Below, piece after piece: positions 10,475 through 21,203 of a DNA stretch of 64,000 nt. Below the pieces are notes generated by a model, which was not told where the DNA came from, searched no databases, and was given only the letters and a program-made list of their open reading frames with translations. The stretch covers positions 979,139-1,043,138 of the forward strand of contig MNCI01022611.1 of NCBI GenBank assembly GCA_015680685.1, read 5' to 3'. Position 1 is the first letter of the stretch. The number at the start of each line of letters is the position of its first letter. Origin of the DNA: Gnetum montanum (lineage: Eukaryota; Streptophyta; Gnetopsida; Gnetales; Gnetaceae). The position numbers and the translations under genes were made by a program.

Positions 10475-11463
10475 AAGAACATGGATAAGAAATGAGGATT
10501 TCAAAGTGCAAAGGAAACTAAAGAAAGACATCTCTAAGAAATAGAATACATCTTGTCAAAACTAAAGGTAGCATAGAAGAAGACATCTCTACAAAATAGT
10601 AGATGTCTTTCTACAGAGAAAGATGTTTGTCATCAAAAGAAGACATCTTTCCAAAATGAAGGCCTGATGCAAAAAGACACCTTAGTCTCAAATAAGATGT
10701 CTCCAATGACTATTTGATAGCTGTTGCATGAATTTTAAGGTAATTTTGAAAACATATTAATGATAAGAATACTTCATTCTCATTGGAAAAAATGTAAGTG
10801 AAGTGTACTATTGATTGTAGTTATCAAGTAATCATTGTTGTCCCTCATTGTACTAGGTTTTGTCTATTGTAATTGGTTAAAGTATGTTGTATCTTAAAGT
10901 ACAAGGATCAGCAAATTTAGTTGCATTCATTTCTTATTATTATTATTCTCTTTGTTGATGTGATTCTTGTAGGAAGGCATCTTTCTTGAGCCTGTCAAGA
11001 TCCTATGGGATTGAATATTAGTGTAGTGCCATAATACTCTAAAGTGGAGCTCAAGCTATAAAGGTTGTGGGATCCTAAAAATCACATTATATGCTTGTTG
11101 AAACCTTACATGGTAAGGTGGTTGGTGTAGTGTCATAACACTTTGAAGAAAAGCTTAGAGATTATATTGGATATGGTGCCCTTCAAACCACTTTTGAGCT
11201 TGTTGGGACCTTGTAGGGTTGAGAGTTGCCATAGCAACAAAACCTCTTCTTAGAAAAGCTTAAAATTTCTAAAGGTTTTGGTGCCCTCTAAACCACATTT
11301 TTGAAGGAACAAAGTCTAGAGGTATGCAAGAAATGTACCCTCTGAGTGTGTACTACCCAAGTTGGAGAACCACACTAAATTTGGTTGTGATCTTTATGGG
11401 TGAAAATTTTAATTAGGGGATCTTATTCATCTCCCCGCCTCCTTCTAAGTTCAACAATACTCA
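10475..11463 (+). repeat. 3' LTR of F, 5'-truncated
   Basis: It aligns with 7536-8536 of the left LTR from the GATTTCAAAGTGCAAAGG block onward; the corresponding first 120 bases are absent. AGACATCT and AGATGTCT copies lie at about 10525-10710. Confidence 0.75.
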
Positions 11464-11468
11464 ATAGA

Positions 11469-12470
11469 AGTAGTAATGCTTTCCATGTTGCACATTTATT
11501 CTTTCAGAATATTGTGAGGCTAATGGCATTCCTTTAAACATTGTGAGTGATAGGAATGTCAAGTTTACCAACCATTTTTGGATATCACTTTGGAAATTAC
11601 TTGGAATCAAGTTATCCTTTTCCATAACCTATCACCCCCAAAGTGATGGACAAACTAAAGTTCTAAATAGGTTTCTACTAAAGATCTTGAGGTGTTTATG
11701 TGAGGATCAATGTGAAACATGGGAAAGCATGTTGGTCCATGCTAATTTTTCATATAATAATCCTTCCCATTCTAGCATTAATAAGAGTCCCTCTATGACA
11801 AATTATTGGGTTTTAGTAGGAATGGTTGATGATTTGAGGAAATTTGAAGATTGTTCCTCTTTTTGTTTAGACTTTGTTGAGAAATGAGAGAATTACATCA
11901 ACAAGTTAAATCTCACTTGAAGAAAAAGATAAAGATTGTGTCTTCCAAGGCCAATGAAGCAAAGAGAATTAATTTTTAGATTGGTAATTATGTTTGGATT
12001 TACTTGAGTAAGGAAATGCCAAAGAAGGTGCACTTCTATATGCTAAAGTCAAAGAGAAGCAGTCCATTTTAAAATCAGGTCCAAAATTAATCCAAATTCT
12101 TATAAGATTGACTTGCCTAATGATTTTTCTATTTATTGTGTTTTTAATGTTTCAAATTTGAGCCCATACCATGGGTATGTGATTACATCAAACTTGAATG
12201 ATAGTCTTAGAACTATTAGTGTGTACTTGAAGACTTAAACTTAGCCAAGCCATTAAGGAAAGTAATTGTGCTACAACCAATGAAGGGTAGGAGTACAAGT
12301 GATAGAAAAGTACATGATTACTTGATCCATTGGAATGATGAAAGATCTAAAAACCATTTCAATCCATGAGAAAGATTTGGCTTAGTGAGGTTTTCATGCT
12401 ATCCCAAGTGTACAACCAACTTGAGGATAAGTTTAACTTCTTAAGGATGAAAGAGATGATGAGGACATCA
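11469..12470 (+). pseudogene. pol: chromovirus-like pol H, segment 3 (integrase core to C-terminus)
   Basis: NAFHVAHLFFQNIVRL, then (after a frame change near 11525) NIVSDRNVKFTNHFW, SITYHPQSDGQTKVLNR and ANFSYNNPSHSSINKSP. These are the second and third parts of the integrase core. The SDR aspartate is present, but the catalytic glutamate of QTEV has become K. Further on are remnants of the C-terminal domain and a weak chromodomain-like stretch, KVHDYLIHWNDERSKN (about 12310-12352), the basis for calling H a chromovirus. The coding trace fades near 12470. Confidence 0.75.
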
Positions 12471-12474
12471 TCCA

Positions 12475-13190
12475 TCTCATATCTAAACCTCAATATGTTT
12501 GCACATAGATGTTTATGTGTTTTTGCGTTTGTATTTAGTGTTTTTTTGTTAATAATAATCTCATGGTATTTTGGCATGTTTGGGAGTATTTTGGGACTAT
12601 TTTGATGACTTTAGAATGTTCCAAGAGCTATAAGGACTTGATTGGAGAAGTCTAGAGGTTCCAAGCCTCTAAATAGGAATCTTTTTATTTTGTAGAGGAG
12701 ACATCCCATCTACATTATAGACATCTCTACTAAGATGTCCCATAAGATTTAAAGATGTATACTCTAAGACCTTTGCAATTAGAAGAGATGTCTCTTATTC
12801 CTCGTAGATGTTTCTCACAAATTTTAACAAACATTAAATTGAATAATAAATTGGAGGAAAGATGAAGAGACAATGGAAAAAAATATTTAAATAGACTTCT
12901 TGGACCTTCAATTTGATCAAGAGAGTCTAGAGAGAGTATAGGAAGTTGAGAGAAGGATATAAGAAGAGATAGATTCTTGGCAAGGTGCCTTAATTATCAT
13001 CCTTGTGTGTGTGTGATTGCTTTGATTGAGTGTATAAGAGTTGGATTGGATCTCTTGTCTATCCTTGGGAATTATGCTTTCTCTCATATATAAATTCTAT
13101 ATTTGATCAAGAATAAAGCTTTAATTTTTTTTCTTGTTCAAATTTTCTATTTTGTGACTTTGAGAGAGCTTGGACTGTACAATTCATGGT
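12475..13190 (+). repeat. 3' end of H, LTR-like
   Basis: Non-coding sequence with LTR features: AGACATC/AGATGTC repeats (about 12705-12820), an AT-rich possible TATA stretch near 12872-12885, and AATAAAGCTTT near 13110. No matching LTR is in the window, so the ends are not fixed. The first 200 bases resemble blocks inside F and G. Confidence 0.4.
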
Positions 13191-13905
13191 AGGTCCTCAT
13201 TAGATTATTATGGTTGTAGGGGACTAAATAATGAAAAATGATGTTGGAACAAGTAGTTGAGGGATAAAAGGAGAAATTTGGATGTGAGATACCTGAGTTG
13301 CATGGGGTTCCACTTTGGGGTCCACTAGGACGAAGAAGGGATGAACCATGGTGGAAACCACAAGTGATGGCTATGCAGATTGAGGGTGTGTGACAAAAGA
13401 CATGGAGAAGAATAGAGATGCTAAATCGAGGAATGGATTGTGATTTTTGGGTAGCTATGATGAGAATTTGTCCAAACATAGTAGGATAAGTAGGAGGAGA
13501 AGAAGATTGAAAAACTAGCCCCATGAAAGAAGTAGGAAAGGTCAAATTGGGTGCAATGCCTTGTGGAGCCAATTGTTAAAAAAGGCTTCCTATGAAGTTA
13601 TTAGGCTCTAATTCAACCTAAAATTCATCAAGCTCTTCAAGATGTCTCTTTTGGTTCGTCTCCTCATTTTGCCTATCCATCTCAATGAGCTAGGATAAGA
13701 TGTGCATATGGATATCATTTAGTGGTATTTTCTTGTAAGCCAAAGGAATGTACTCCTTGCCATTTTCATGGATTAACTCAAGCTCATGTTTGCACTTAGC
13801 TTCTACCCATGGAATGAGTTGGCTAGCTTGGATTTTGGTACAAATGAAGTTATAGTATTCTTCATTTATTATGAAAAAATTTGGGGTTTGATCCCTTTTT
13901 TTGAG
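13147..13905 (-). pseudogene. unrecognised coding remnant
   Basis: One - strand frame stays open across 13905 down to 13147 except for three stops (after IHMHILS, LDEF and IGSLF), giving about 250 codons. The N-terminal part is charged (KCKHELELIHENGKEYIP; DRQNEETNQKRHLEEL) and the C-terminal part is rich in P, S and T with several H and C. I do not recognise the family. The charged-then-low-complexity layout would suit a retroelement Gag, but no knuckle, LTR or primer site is tied to it. There is no methionine at the 5' end of the open stretch; TAA precedes it. Confidence 0.4.
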
Positions 13906-14342
13906 CAATTACCTACACTTGGTTATTGCTAGGTCTCTTGGGTCATATACTCACATTGCATCTTGGTTTGGGGGCATGTTAGTCAAGTTAAATGGTGATA
14001 CAGTCGACTTTATCAAAGGCATTGGCAAGGTGTTTAATTTTTTATTAAGAATTCAAACAAGTGAAATTGCCTAGTGAATGAGGTGTCTTGATTATAAAAT
14101 TGGTAGAACTACCACTGCAGTTGTAATGTGGATGACTGTAGTAGTGTTATGCATTCCACTGGTAGAGATTTCAAAATTAATTAAAATTTGAAAATTTTGG
14201 ATTTTGGAGTGCATTCTTGCACTACAACTAGTTTCTAGAAATAATTTATGTAAAAATGGAAAAGATAGCTTTTTAAAAGTTTTTCAATGGTTTTACCCCA
14301 CCCAACCTACATTGGTAAAAGTAAACTAGCTTCTGTAAGAAA
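13906..14342. other. no recognised feature
   Basis: AT-rich, no convincing coding on either strand and no LTR boundary that I can match elsewhere. Confidence 0.4.
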
Positions 14343-15890
14343 TGTGTTGGTTTTAGTTTTTAAATGAGAAGATATGCTAGGTTTCCAATAAGAAATACAC
14401 TAGGTATAGGAGAGGTAGTTTTTAGTTTGTCTTGTTTGAAAGGTATTAGTATATTTTCCCTTAAGGAAAATAACTACATTGGTTTTGTTGTACAACCAAG
14501 AAAAAAATGTTTTTTTAAAGATACACTAGGTATCTTGAAAAACTATGATGGATTTTATCTCGTAATAGGAAAAATGATAAATTTTCCAAAGATAAGCTAG
14601 ATATCATGGAAAAGCTATGCTAGCTTTGTAATGAAAAGCATGTTGGACTTTCCAAGAGGTTTGATTAAAAATTTTCATAGTAAGGAGTTGAGTTATTCAG
14701 GAAAAAATAAGATAGCCTTTGGGAAACTGAAAGGAAGGTTTTAACAAAATAAAATGGTAGGTTTTACAAGAAACTATGCTAGCTTTAGGAAATCTAGCAG
14801 CTACTATGAAACTTTTAGAAGCACCCAAGCCACCTACAATTGATACACTAGGTATGAGTTGTAGGAGAATGGGTTGTAGCATTGGCTTTCTTGGCATTTT
14901 TTCTTGCCAAAATTTAGAGGCCTTTTTATGTAAACAAAGGAAAATAATTATTGATAATGGAAATCAAACAATGGAAATATAGGATTTAGGTGAAGAATTT
15001 GGGAAGAGGACCTCCTTATAGTGTTAGAAACTATTCCATCAAAAAAATTCAATGTTGGAAAATTGAAGATATTTGATGAAACAATTTAACCTTGGATTCC
15101 AAGGGTCTTGGAGAAAGGAAATCTAAGGTTCCTTGGATAGTGTTGTCGATCACCTAGGAACTTAAGAAGTGTAAATAATGTAATTAAATTAAAAAAAATG
15201 TAGATCTGATCTAATCTGAAGCATAGAAATTAATCATAAAGTAAAATTATATAAAAAATGAACTATAAACTTTATTACAATGATAAAATGTTGAAAGTAT
15301 AGAGTCCAAATGTTTACAAATTATATTTTTGAATGCACAAGGAGTTGCATAGATGAAGCTTGAAGTCTATTGAATCTAGTAGCTTGTGTTTTACAGTTAG
15401 CCTCACAATCCAAGTGCTTTCAAGCTTTAATTGCTAAAACCCCTTACTAGTATCCAGGTTGGATCTGCTACATTGTTGTTGGAGATGGTCGATAATTATT
15501 GTACTTTTTGTTCCTATGCAATTGCACTAAGAATGTCTAATGCTTAGTCAATTGCCAAATTTTCCAAAAAGTATTTATAATATGTTTAAATTTGATTTAT
15601 GTACATTATTAATTGCTAATTTGGAGCTGCAAATTTTTTTCCATAATTACTAACAAATTACTGTAATTTGCAACTATGGTATGCCATCAATTCCAACATA
15701 GTTTTCCACTTATGATAAGTTTGATGCACCAAGGCCATCAAAACTATGCTGAGTTTTATAAAAAGTAAATGGGCTTTGAAAACTATGCTAACTTCACCAA
15801 AACTATGCTAAACTTGGAAAACTACAATGGCTTAATGAAAACTACATTGGAATTATTGTGAAAATGAAAGTCCAAAAATTTCTACATTGG
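14343..15890. repeat. scattered AACTATGCTAGCTTT-like motifs
   Basis: Variants of AAACTATGCTAGCTTT recur, for example at 14369, 14536, 14609, 14769, 15741, 15777 and 15798, with shorter relatives (ACACTAGGTAT at 14396, 14522 and 14845; AACTACATTGG at 14462 and 15839). Spacing is irregular, so this is not a clean tandem array. It may be a decayed array or a low-complexity LTR. Confidence 0.4.
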
Positions 15891-15899
15891 TTGTAGGTG

Positions 15900-16832
15900 T
15901 CTCCAACATATTTTTGGCTATGACCAACATAAAACCCATGAAAAACCCAAATTTGGTAACTCCCAAGACATTTTTAGCCCTTCCAAAATTAAATATAGAT
16001 ATGACATAATGTTTTCTACCTAGGAAGTAAGGCTTTAATAACTTATAATGCCTTTTTTAGCCTAAGAAAGTTCCAATATGTAAGATTGTAGCTTGTGAAC
16101 AACAAACCTCACATTTTACAATAAAATCCAACCTCAAGTTTAATGGTGAAGGTTATAATGCCAAAAAGTTGCAACATGAATTTTCTTTGTGGTGTTTCAA
16201 TGTGCATTCTTAAAGATATTAGGCAAAAAACACCTAGGCATAATGATTTTTATAGTTTTTCATCTACCTACAAAGAATCCCCACATAGTTCTTCATGTAC
16301 ATATTTGAGGAATTGTTGTTGGTTCTCATTGAGTATGCACAATTAAATTAGATTGTTAGACCAAAGCTTGTAAAGATTACATCTTATTTCCATGAAATGT
16401 TTATTCTAATGTAAGATTTATTACTTCTTATATTTATTTCTTTTATGATGGTACTCTTTTGTTGTTAGGTAAGAGAGATAATTAGCATTCATGCTTTGTG
16501 GACTACCACATTGAAGAAGGCATGGTTACGTTACACACATCTTCTGTAACACCTTGCTAATCAAGATTAGTCTAGAAAGAAATTACTTAAATAATAATAT
16601 AAAGATACATAAAAACATAAAATATTAATAAAAATCTTAAATATCAAGAGAAATATACTAAGAAAAGAGGTAGGCATCCATAAGAAAAGTGCATACATGC
16701 AAAAAAAAAAAAACTATATAGAAAAAGAGAAAAAAATGTGAAAAAGTGACAATAGCCTCATAGGTATAAAATCTAACATGTCTAATCCTAAAAAGAGTTT
16801 GAACCCCTATTATCCAAGTTGAAAATAACATT
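15900..16832. other. no recognised feature; left host flank of C
   Basis: AT-rich with an A13-type run near 16699. TGTAACACC at 16546 resembles the start of some plant gypsy LTRs, but no partner is found. The short open frames here (16143-16346, 16658-16849) show no protein-like features. Confidence 0.4.
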
Positions 16833-16837
16833 AATAC

Positions 16838-17717
16838 TAATAAATCCACTTTTTGGCAAGCACAATATCATATATATGATATCTCAGCTTCGATATCATA
16901 GCTCATCCTATGTCATCATTGATGAAATTTCTTAGAAGCTTTGTGGCCCTATAAATATTAACACTTGGTCACACTAAGAAAAATAATTTCTTTCCATCAT
17001 TACCTAGACTCTTGCTATTTGCATCCATAGTTAGCGAAAGGGAGTGAATACCTGTAGTGTACTATTTAGCAATTGTCCTATGTCTTTATTCGAGTAGATT
17101 GTACTTGGGCATGACTCATGTTCAACATTAAAGATTGACACTATTTTTCATCATTGTAGCATCCACTTAGTTCTTTTGTTTTACTTAGCTTAATTTTCCT
17201 ATTTACTTTAGCTTAGAATTTTACAATTCCAAAGTACTTTACTTTCCATGTTCATTAGTTAAGTGGAATGAGTACAGTATTAAGTGCTAAGTGTAATTGT
17301 TTGGTAACCTAGTAGTGGTTTCAGTTGAATTGATCAATAGTGAGCTCACTTGGTAATCCCAGTGATGATTACATGAGCCCAATGCATGACTAGCAAGCCA
17401 AGACTAGATGCTCATCACTCTCAACTATAATAAATATATATTTTTGTATCACTTAGATTTAGATTTTCATTCTAAATTTTCATTATGTTTGTAACTAGGA
17501 TTATTATAAGCCTAGTAACATCAACATACCATATGCTCCATTAAGAGTTAAAATATACACTAGAACTTCACTAACTTAAAGAGTGGAAAGGCAGTGATCA
17601 TGAACATACTATCAGCTCCTAACATACTTACATTGTTCATCCACAAATTATGGTGTAGTCATGCACATGCACTCATGACTTGTATGGTAGAGTGTTGGGA
17701 TATCCTATTGTTCATCA
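16838..17717 (+). repeat. 5' LTR of C
   Basis: It pairs with 43190-44061. U3 holds TGATATC/GATATCATAGC copies at 16866-16910, then TATAAATA at 16950-16957. Its first bases read TAATAAATCC against TGATATATAC in the partner, so the terminal TG has mutated. It ends TTCATCA. Confidence 0.85.
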
Positions 17718-17718
17718 T

Positions 17719-17736
17719 TGATGCCATTGTTGAGGA
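17719..17736 (+). promoter_or_regulatory. primer-binding site of C (tRNA-Asp type, decayed)
   Basis: TGATGCCATTGTTGAGGA lies one base after the LTR. Against the complement of the plant tRNA-Asp 3' end (TGGCGCCGTTGCCGGGGA) the differences are all C-to-T or G-to-A transitions, as expected from methylated-cytosine decay. Confidence 0.65.
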
Positions 17737-17856
17737 TGCATCAATGTTTGCTTAGTAGTTGATCTTATAGATTTCATCATATCAAAAATCACAATGTTTA
17801 TTCTTTATGAGTCTTAATAACATAGACACACACACCTAAAGTGTTAAACTTATACA

Positions 17857-18647
17857 ATGGCTTCAATACATAAGGAGAAGTCATCACCTACCAAAGAGAC
17901 ACAAAAGAATCATGACTAGAGACATGATGAAGAAGACTCAAGTGCACCTATGCAAACAAGTATTTCATATGCTCATATTAATCCATATTATCCTAATTTC
18001 ACATTTATCTTTCACGAAGATGAATAGCTAAAGTAGAATGATTTATAAGAAAAGATCATTTTTCTTCCCAAATGTTCAACACCATCCATGCTTGAGGAAA
18101 TCTTAGTGGGGATGAACCTTAGCCATGCACAAGAATGATATTATGTAACTAAACACATGACTAGGTTGTATCAACCTATCGAAGCACAAGTAAGAAGAGA
18201 TGTTGCCATGGAGACAAGACATGAGAATAGCAAAGGGAAGAAAGTTACCCACAATGTTACCCTAGATCAAATTAATGATGATGCATTCTTAACATAGAAA
18301 CTCTACCACAATCATGAATACCATTCACAAACATCTATCATTCAACTAAAATAACCTATCAAGATACAACTACATTTAGCCTTTGCAAAGGCATCAAGAA
18401 GAGAGGTAGAAGACTCTAAACATAGGTGAAGCTCAAGGCCTAGAGCTTCACCAAACCCACAAGAGGATCAATCATGAGTCACAAAAGGAGAATTAGGTTG
18501 TACCATTCTCTAACTACTTCTCTTCTTCCTCAAGGTTATTAGCAGAATTTGATAGAAGGGAACATAGATCTAGAGATTATGATAGGAAAATACATAGGGA
18601 ATATGAAGGGCATGAATATCACAGAAGGAATCTTGATGAAGAAGAAG
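17857..18647 (+). pseudogene. gag: Gag of C, first part
   Basis: The start MASIHKEKSSP matches MSSSHK in D and MASSHK in E, which fixes the ATG at 17857. The segment INPYYPNFTFIFHEDE corresponds to PNEYVPDFTFILYQ of B, and ILVGMNLSHAQE to the NMLLHALTRIG region. Later parts are decayed, with stops and a frame change before the D insertion, ending in an R/E/H/Y-rich stretch. It continues after D at 35224. Confidence 0.7.
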
Positions 18648-18652
18648 ATGAG

Positions 18653-19654
18653 TGATGAGAGGCAAGGTACCACTATGCCCAACCATATGAATCACAAGCA
18701 TTCACACATAGTCCAGTTAAATTCCATGGATGGAAGTAGTTGTGGCATCTAGATCTCTATGCTTTGATCATAGTTCGGTATGTTCCCACTTGGACTAGTG
18801 GTAGCTTTATCATGTATGGTTTAGTCCAAAGTGAGGCATATGATTTTTTTTTATTTTATGTTTTATTGTTCTATGATTAGAAATAGGTTAAAACTCAATT
18901 TATAATCAATTCAACTAATCTAGTTGCTAATTAATAATAAACTACCCTAACATAAGTATCTGATCCCACTTCCCATGCACATGTTGAACACATATAATGT
19001 TGTTGGGTTACCAAACATTATGCATTGCTGGGATTACCAAGAGCCATATGCATTCTTGAAGTAATCATACTTATATTCTTAATTAATTAACATGCATGAA
19101 AATGTAAATATAAATTAAGTACATGAAAAGTAAATTACATGGAAAGTAAATCTAATCTAAGTGCTGCAATGAATAAGAATCAATATTAATCTTATTGCCA
19201 CTCATGGAATATGTCTAGGTACATTGCTAGTCGAATAAGACTTCGTACAAATAACTTAGATTTACCCTGTGAGCACTCACCAACTATTCTCTAAGATTAT
19301 GGAATAAAACTACAAGAATTTGGCTACTCTATTGACAAAACTATGAAAGGCTACTTTCAAAACTATCGCCAAATCATGAGCCCAAGCACTATATTTATAG
19401 GCTGGAATATACCCCATGATATCAGATATCCAACATCACATCTTGATCTAATGTTGAAGCCTTCGATATTAGATACCTGATGTCAAGGCTCCAACATCGA
19501 ATACTTGACGTTAGGGCCTTGTTATTGGAGCCTTGTTATCATAGTCTTGTTATTGTGGCCTTGTTATTAAAGCCTTATTATTGAAGCCTTGTTATTTTAG
19601 TTACCCAAAAATTTAAATTTTTATCAAATAACCTAGACAACTAATGATTCATCA
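18653..19654 (-). repeat. 3' LTR of D
   Basis: It starts TGATGAGAGG and ends ATTCATCA, pairing with 34256-35218 over its whole length. The TATA box on the - strand is at 19392-19399 (ATATTTATAG in plus). Upstream of it on that strand (19405-19600) lie GATATC/GATGTC-type copies and repeats of CCTTGTTATT. Confidence 0.85.
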
Positions 19655-19667
19655 TACCCCCATGATG
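19655..19667 (-). promoter_or_regulatory. polypurine tract of D
   Basis: On the - strand it reads CATCATGGGGGTA directly before the LTR, the same block as in A, B and E. It would prime plus-strand DNA synthesis. Confidence 0.75.
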
Positions 19668-20246
19668 AAATGAAAACTCATCCTCAAGTTAACAAGATAG
19701 GATCAAGCTTTCTTACAAAAATCAAGAAGGTGTGAAATTATTGACTAACGCTAACTACTGACTGACTATGAGTGCCACATTATAAAATTTTATTTGAGTT
19801 GATGTATACAAAATGATCAAGTGGAAAAAAGACAAGATAGACTTTGAAGATCACAAAATTTTATAGAGGTCTTCAACAATCCACTGAAGATGATTCTTCT
19901 TATTGCCACTAGCAGTGGTAGACATTTAACCTTGATTATTATGTTGATGCTTCTCTAATTATGTAGAACATTCTTAAAGGATGGGTTAAAATTTCTTCTC
20001 ATTGCCCCATGGATCTAGCAAACATGAAAAGTTTGAGCTACTATCTTGTATGTGCTATGATTTTCCCATGGTCATATCCTCTGTTGTCCCTCTCTTGGCT
20101 TTATTTTAATGCCTAGCAAAAGACCTTCTTCCTTAGGTTTTTCTTTTAGCATCACCTATAGCCACCAAAGGATCAAAATTAGTTGTGGTAAATTTTTCTT
20201 AATAATTAGCCTTTTTTGGATTCCTTAATTTTCTTTTAAGCACAAG
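19668..20246 (-). other. 3' non-coding end of D, distal part
   Basis: No coding recognised. Just upstream of the polypurine tract, CTTGAGGATGAGTTTTCATT matches the same place in A, B and E. The rest continues across the B insertion at 30151. Confidence 0.6.
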
Positions 20247-20251
20247 GTGAT

Positions 20252-21059
20252 TGATGAACCATGATATCACATATGTGATATCTCATACGCGATATCACAT
20301 CCACCAAGCGATATCGCATCCTGTCTCATCTTCTATAAATAAGAGGCAGTGCCCTTGGTTCAAGGACAATTAGATTTATACCCTTAGCTAAAATCTTGCA
20401 GTTTTGTCATTCCAGAGTTAGAATTATTTCTGTATGCCTATAGTAGGAGTCATAGAGTGAACGGATCTTTATTCAAGCAATTTGTACCTGAGCACAATTT
20501 TTTGTACGGTAATAAAGATGAAATTTATGATAAACCTTGTAGCATATAGATTAAGCTAATTAGTAATTAATGATTATTTAACACTTTCCTAGTTAATTAA
20601 TATCTCTCTCAACCTTCAACCCCCTTAGTTAAATACACTCAGTATGACTGCTTCGAGAATGTGTGTAGTGCTTGGTAACCTAGTAATAATTAGCATTTGG
20701 TAATCCCAGTAGCATTGCACTGGTTCAGGATGTGTACGAAAAGTGGGAATGAATACTGGTGTTAGGAACATTTAGAACTTAGTTAATGAATAGTTAATGT
20801 AAGTTAGCCACTTAGTTCTCTCTTCCTATCCTTTATTAGTAAAAGACATAAGAAATACAAAAGCTATAAAAATTATATACCTCAAGCTTACTTAACCATA
20901 CAACTATGACAATACAAGTAAGTTTGGAAAGACAATGATTAATTAACCCTGAGTGTTCCATTAAGGTGCATAAGCACTTGGTCCTTAGAGTTTGACCAAA
21001 TCATGCGTGAAACGCTCATATTCATATGGTTGAGTGTAGGGGTATCTCGCCACTCATCA
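20252..21059 (+). repeat. 5' LTR of B
   Basis: It starts TGATGAACC and ends CACTCATCA. Landmarks: U3 palindromes 20262-20318, TATAAATAA at 20334-20342, and a possible poly(A) signal in GGTAATAAAGATG near 20508. By eye it differs from the 3' LTR at roughly one base in eleven, so the insertion is not recent. Confidence 0.9.
20262..20318 (+). promoter_or_regulatory. U3 palindrome cluster of B
   Basis: GATATCACATATGTGATATC is an exact 20-base palindrome starting at 20263. TACGCGATATCAC and AGCGATATCGC follow, ending about 16 bases before the TATA box. Position and symmetry suggest binding sites for a dimeric factor; this is inference. Confidence 0.55.
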
Positions 21060-21060
21060 T

Positions 21061-21078
21061 TGGCACCATTACTGGCAA
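21061..21078 (+). promoter_or_regulatory. primer-binding site of B (tRNA-Asp type)
   Basis: TGGCACCATTACTGGCAA lies one base after the LTR. It shares 12 of 18 bases with the complement of plant tRNA-Asp and is clearly related to the sites of A, D and E. Confidence 0.7.
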
Positions 21079-21203
21079 CTTAGTTGTTTGTGCACTACGT
21101 AGAAAATAGGAAATCATTCATATCATTGGAACATTAGAACCAACCCTTAGGGTTAATCAAAGAAAGACAAGACAATAGCACATTACACACTGAACAAGAC
21201 AAG

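Larger units (their letters stand above)
7413..11463 (+). mobile_element. element F: Ty1/copia-type LTR retrotransposon, gag only
   Basis: Same family as G, opposite strand. The left LTR is complete (7413-8536). The right LTR (10475-11463) has lost about its first 120 bases, apparently together with an inserted LTR of the D family (10055-10474). The interior holds only gag and a short non-coding tail. Flanks are ATATA (7408-7412) and ATAGA (11464-11468), 4 of 5 matching, and the integrase of H resumes directly after the element. No protease, integrase or RT belonging to F is visible. Confidence 0.8.

Noticed and set aside
16546-16560. TGTAACACC as an LTR start of a Tekay-like element
   Set aside because: No matching end, partner LTR or primer site found; could be chance.
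16658-16849. Hydrophobic open frame (-)
   Set aside because: It crosses into the C LTR and is built from T-rich sequence; no conserved features.
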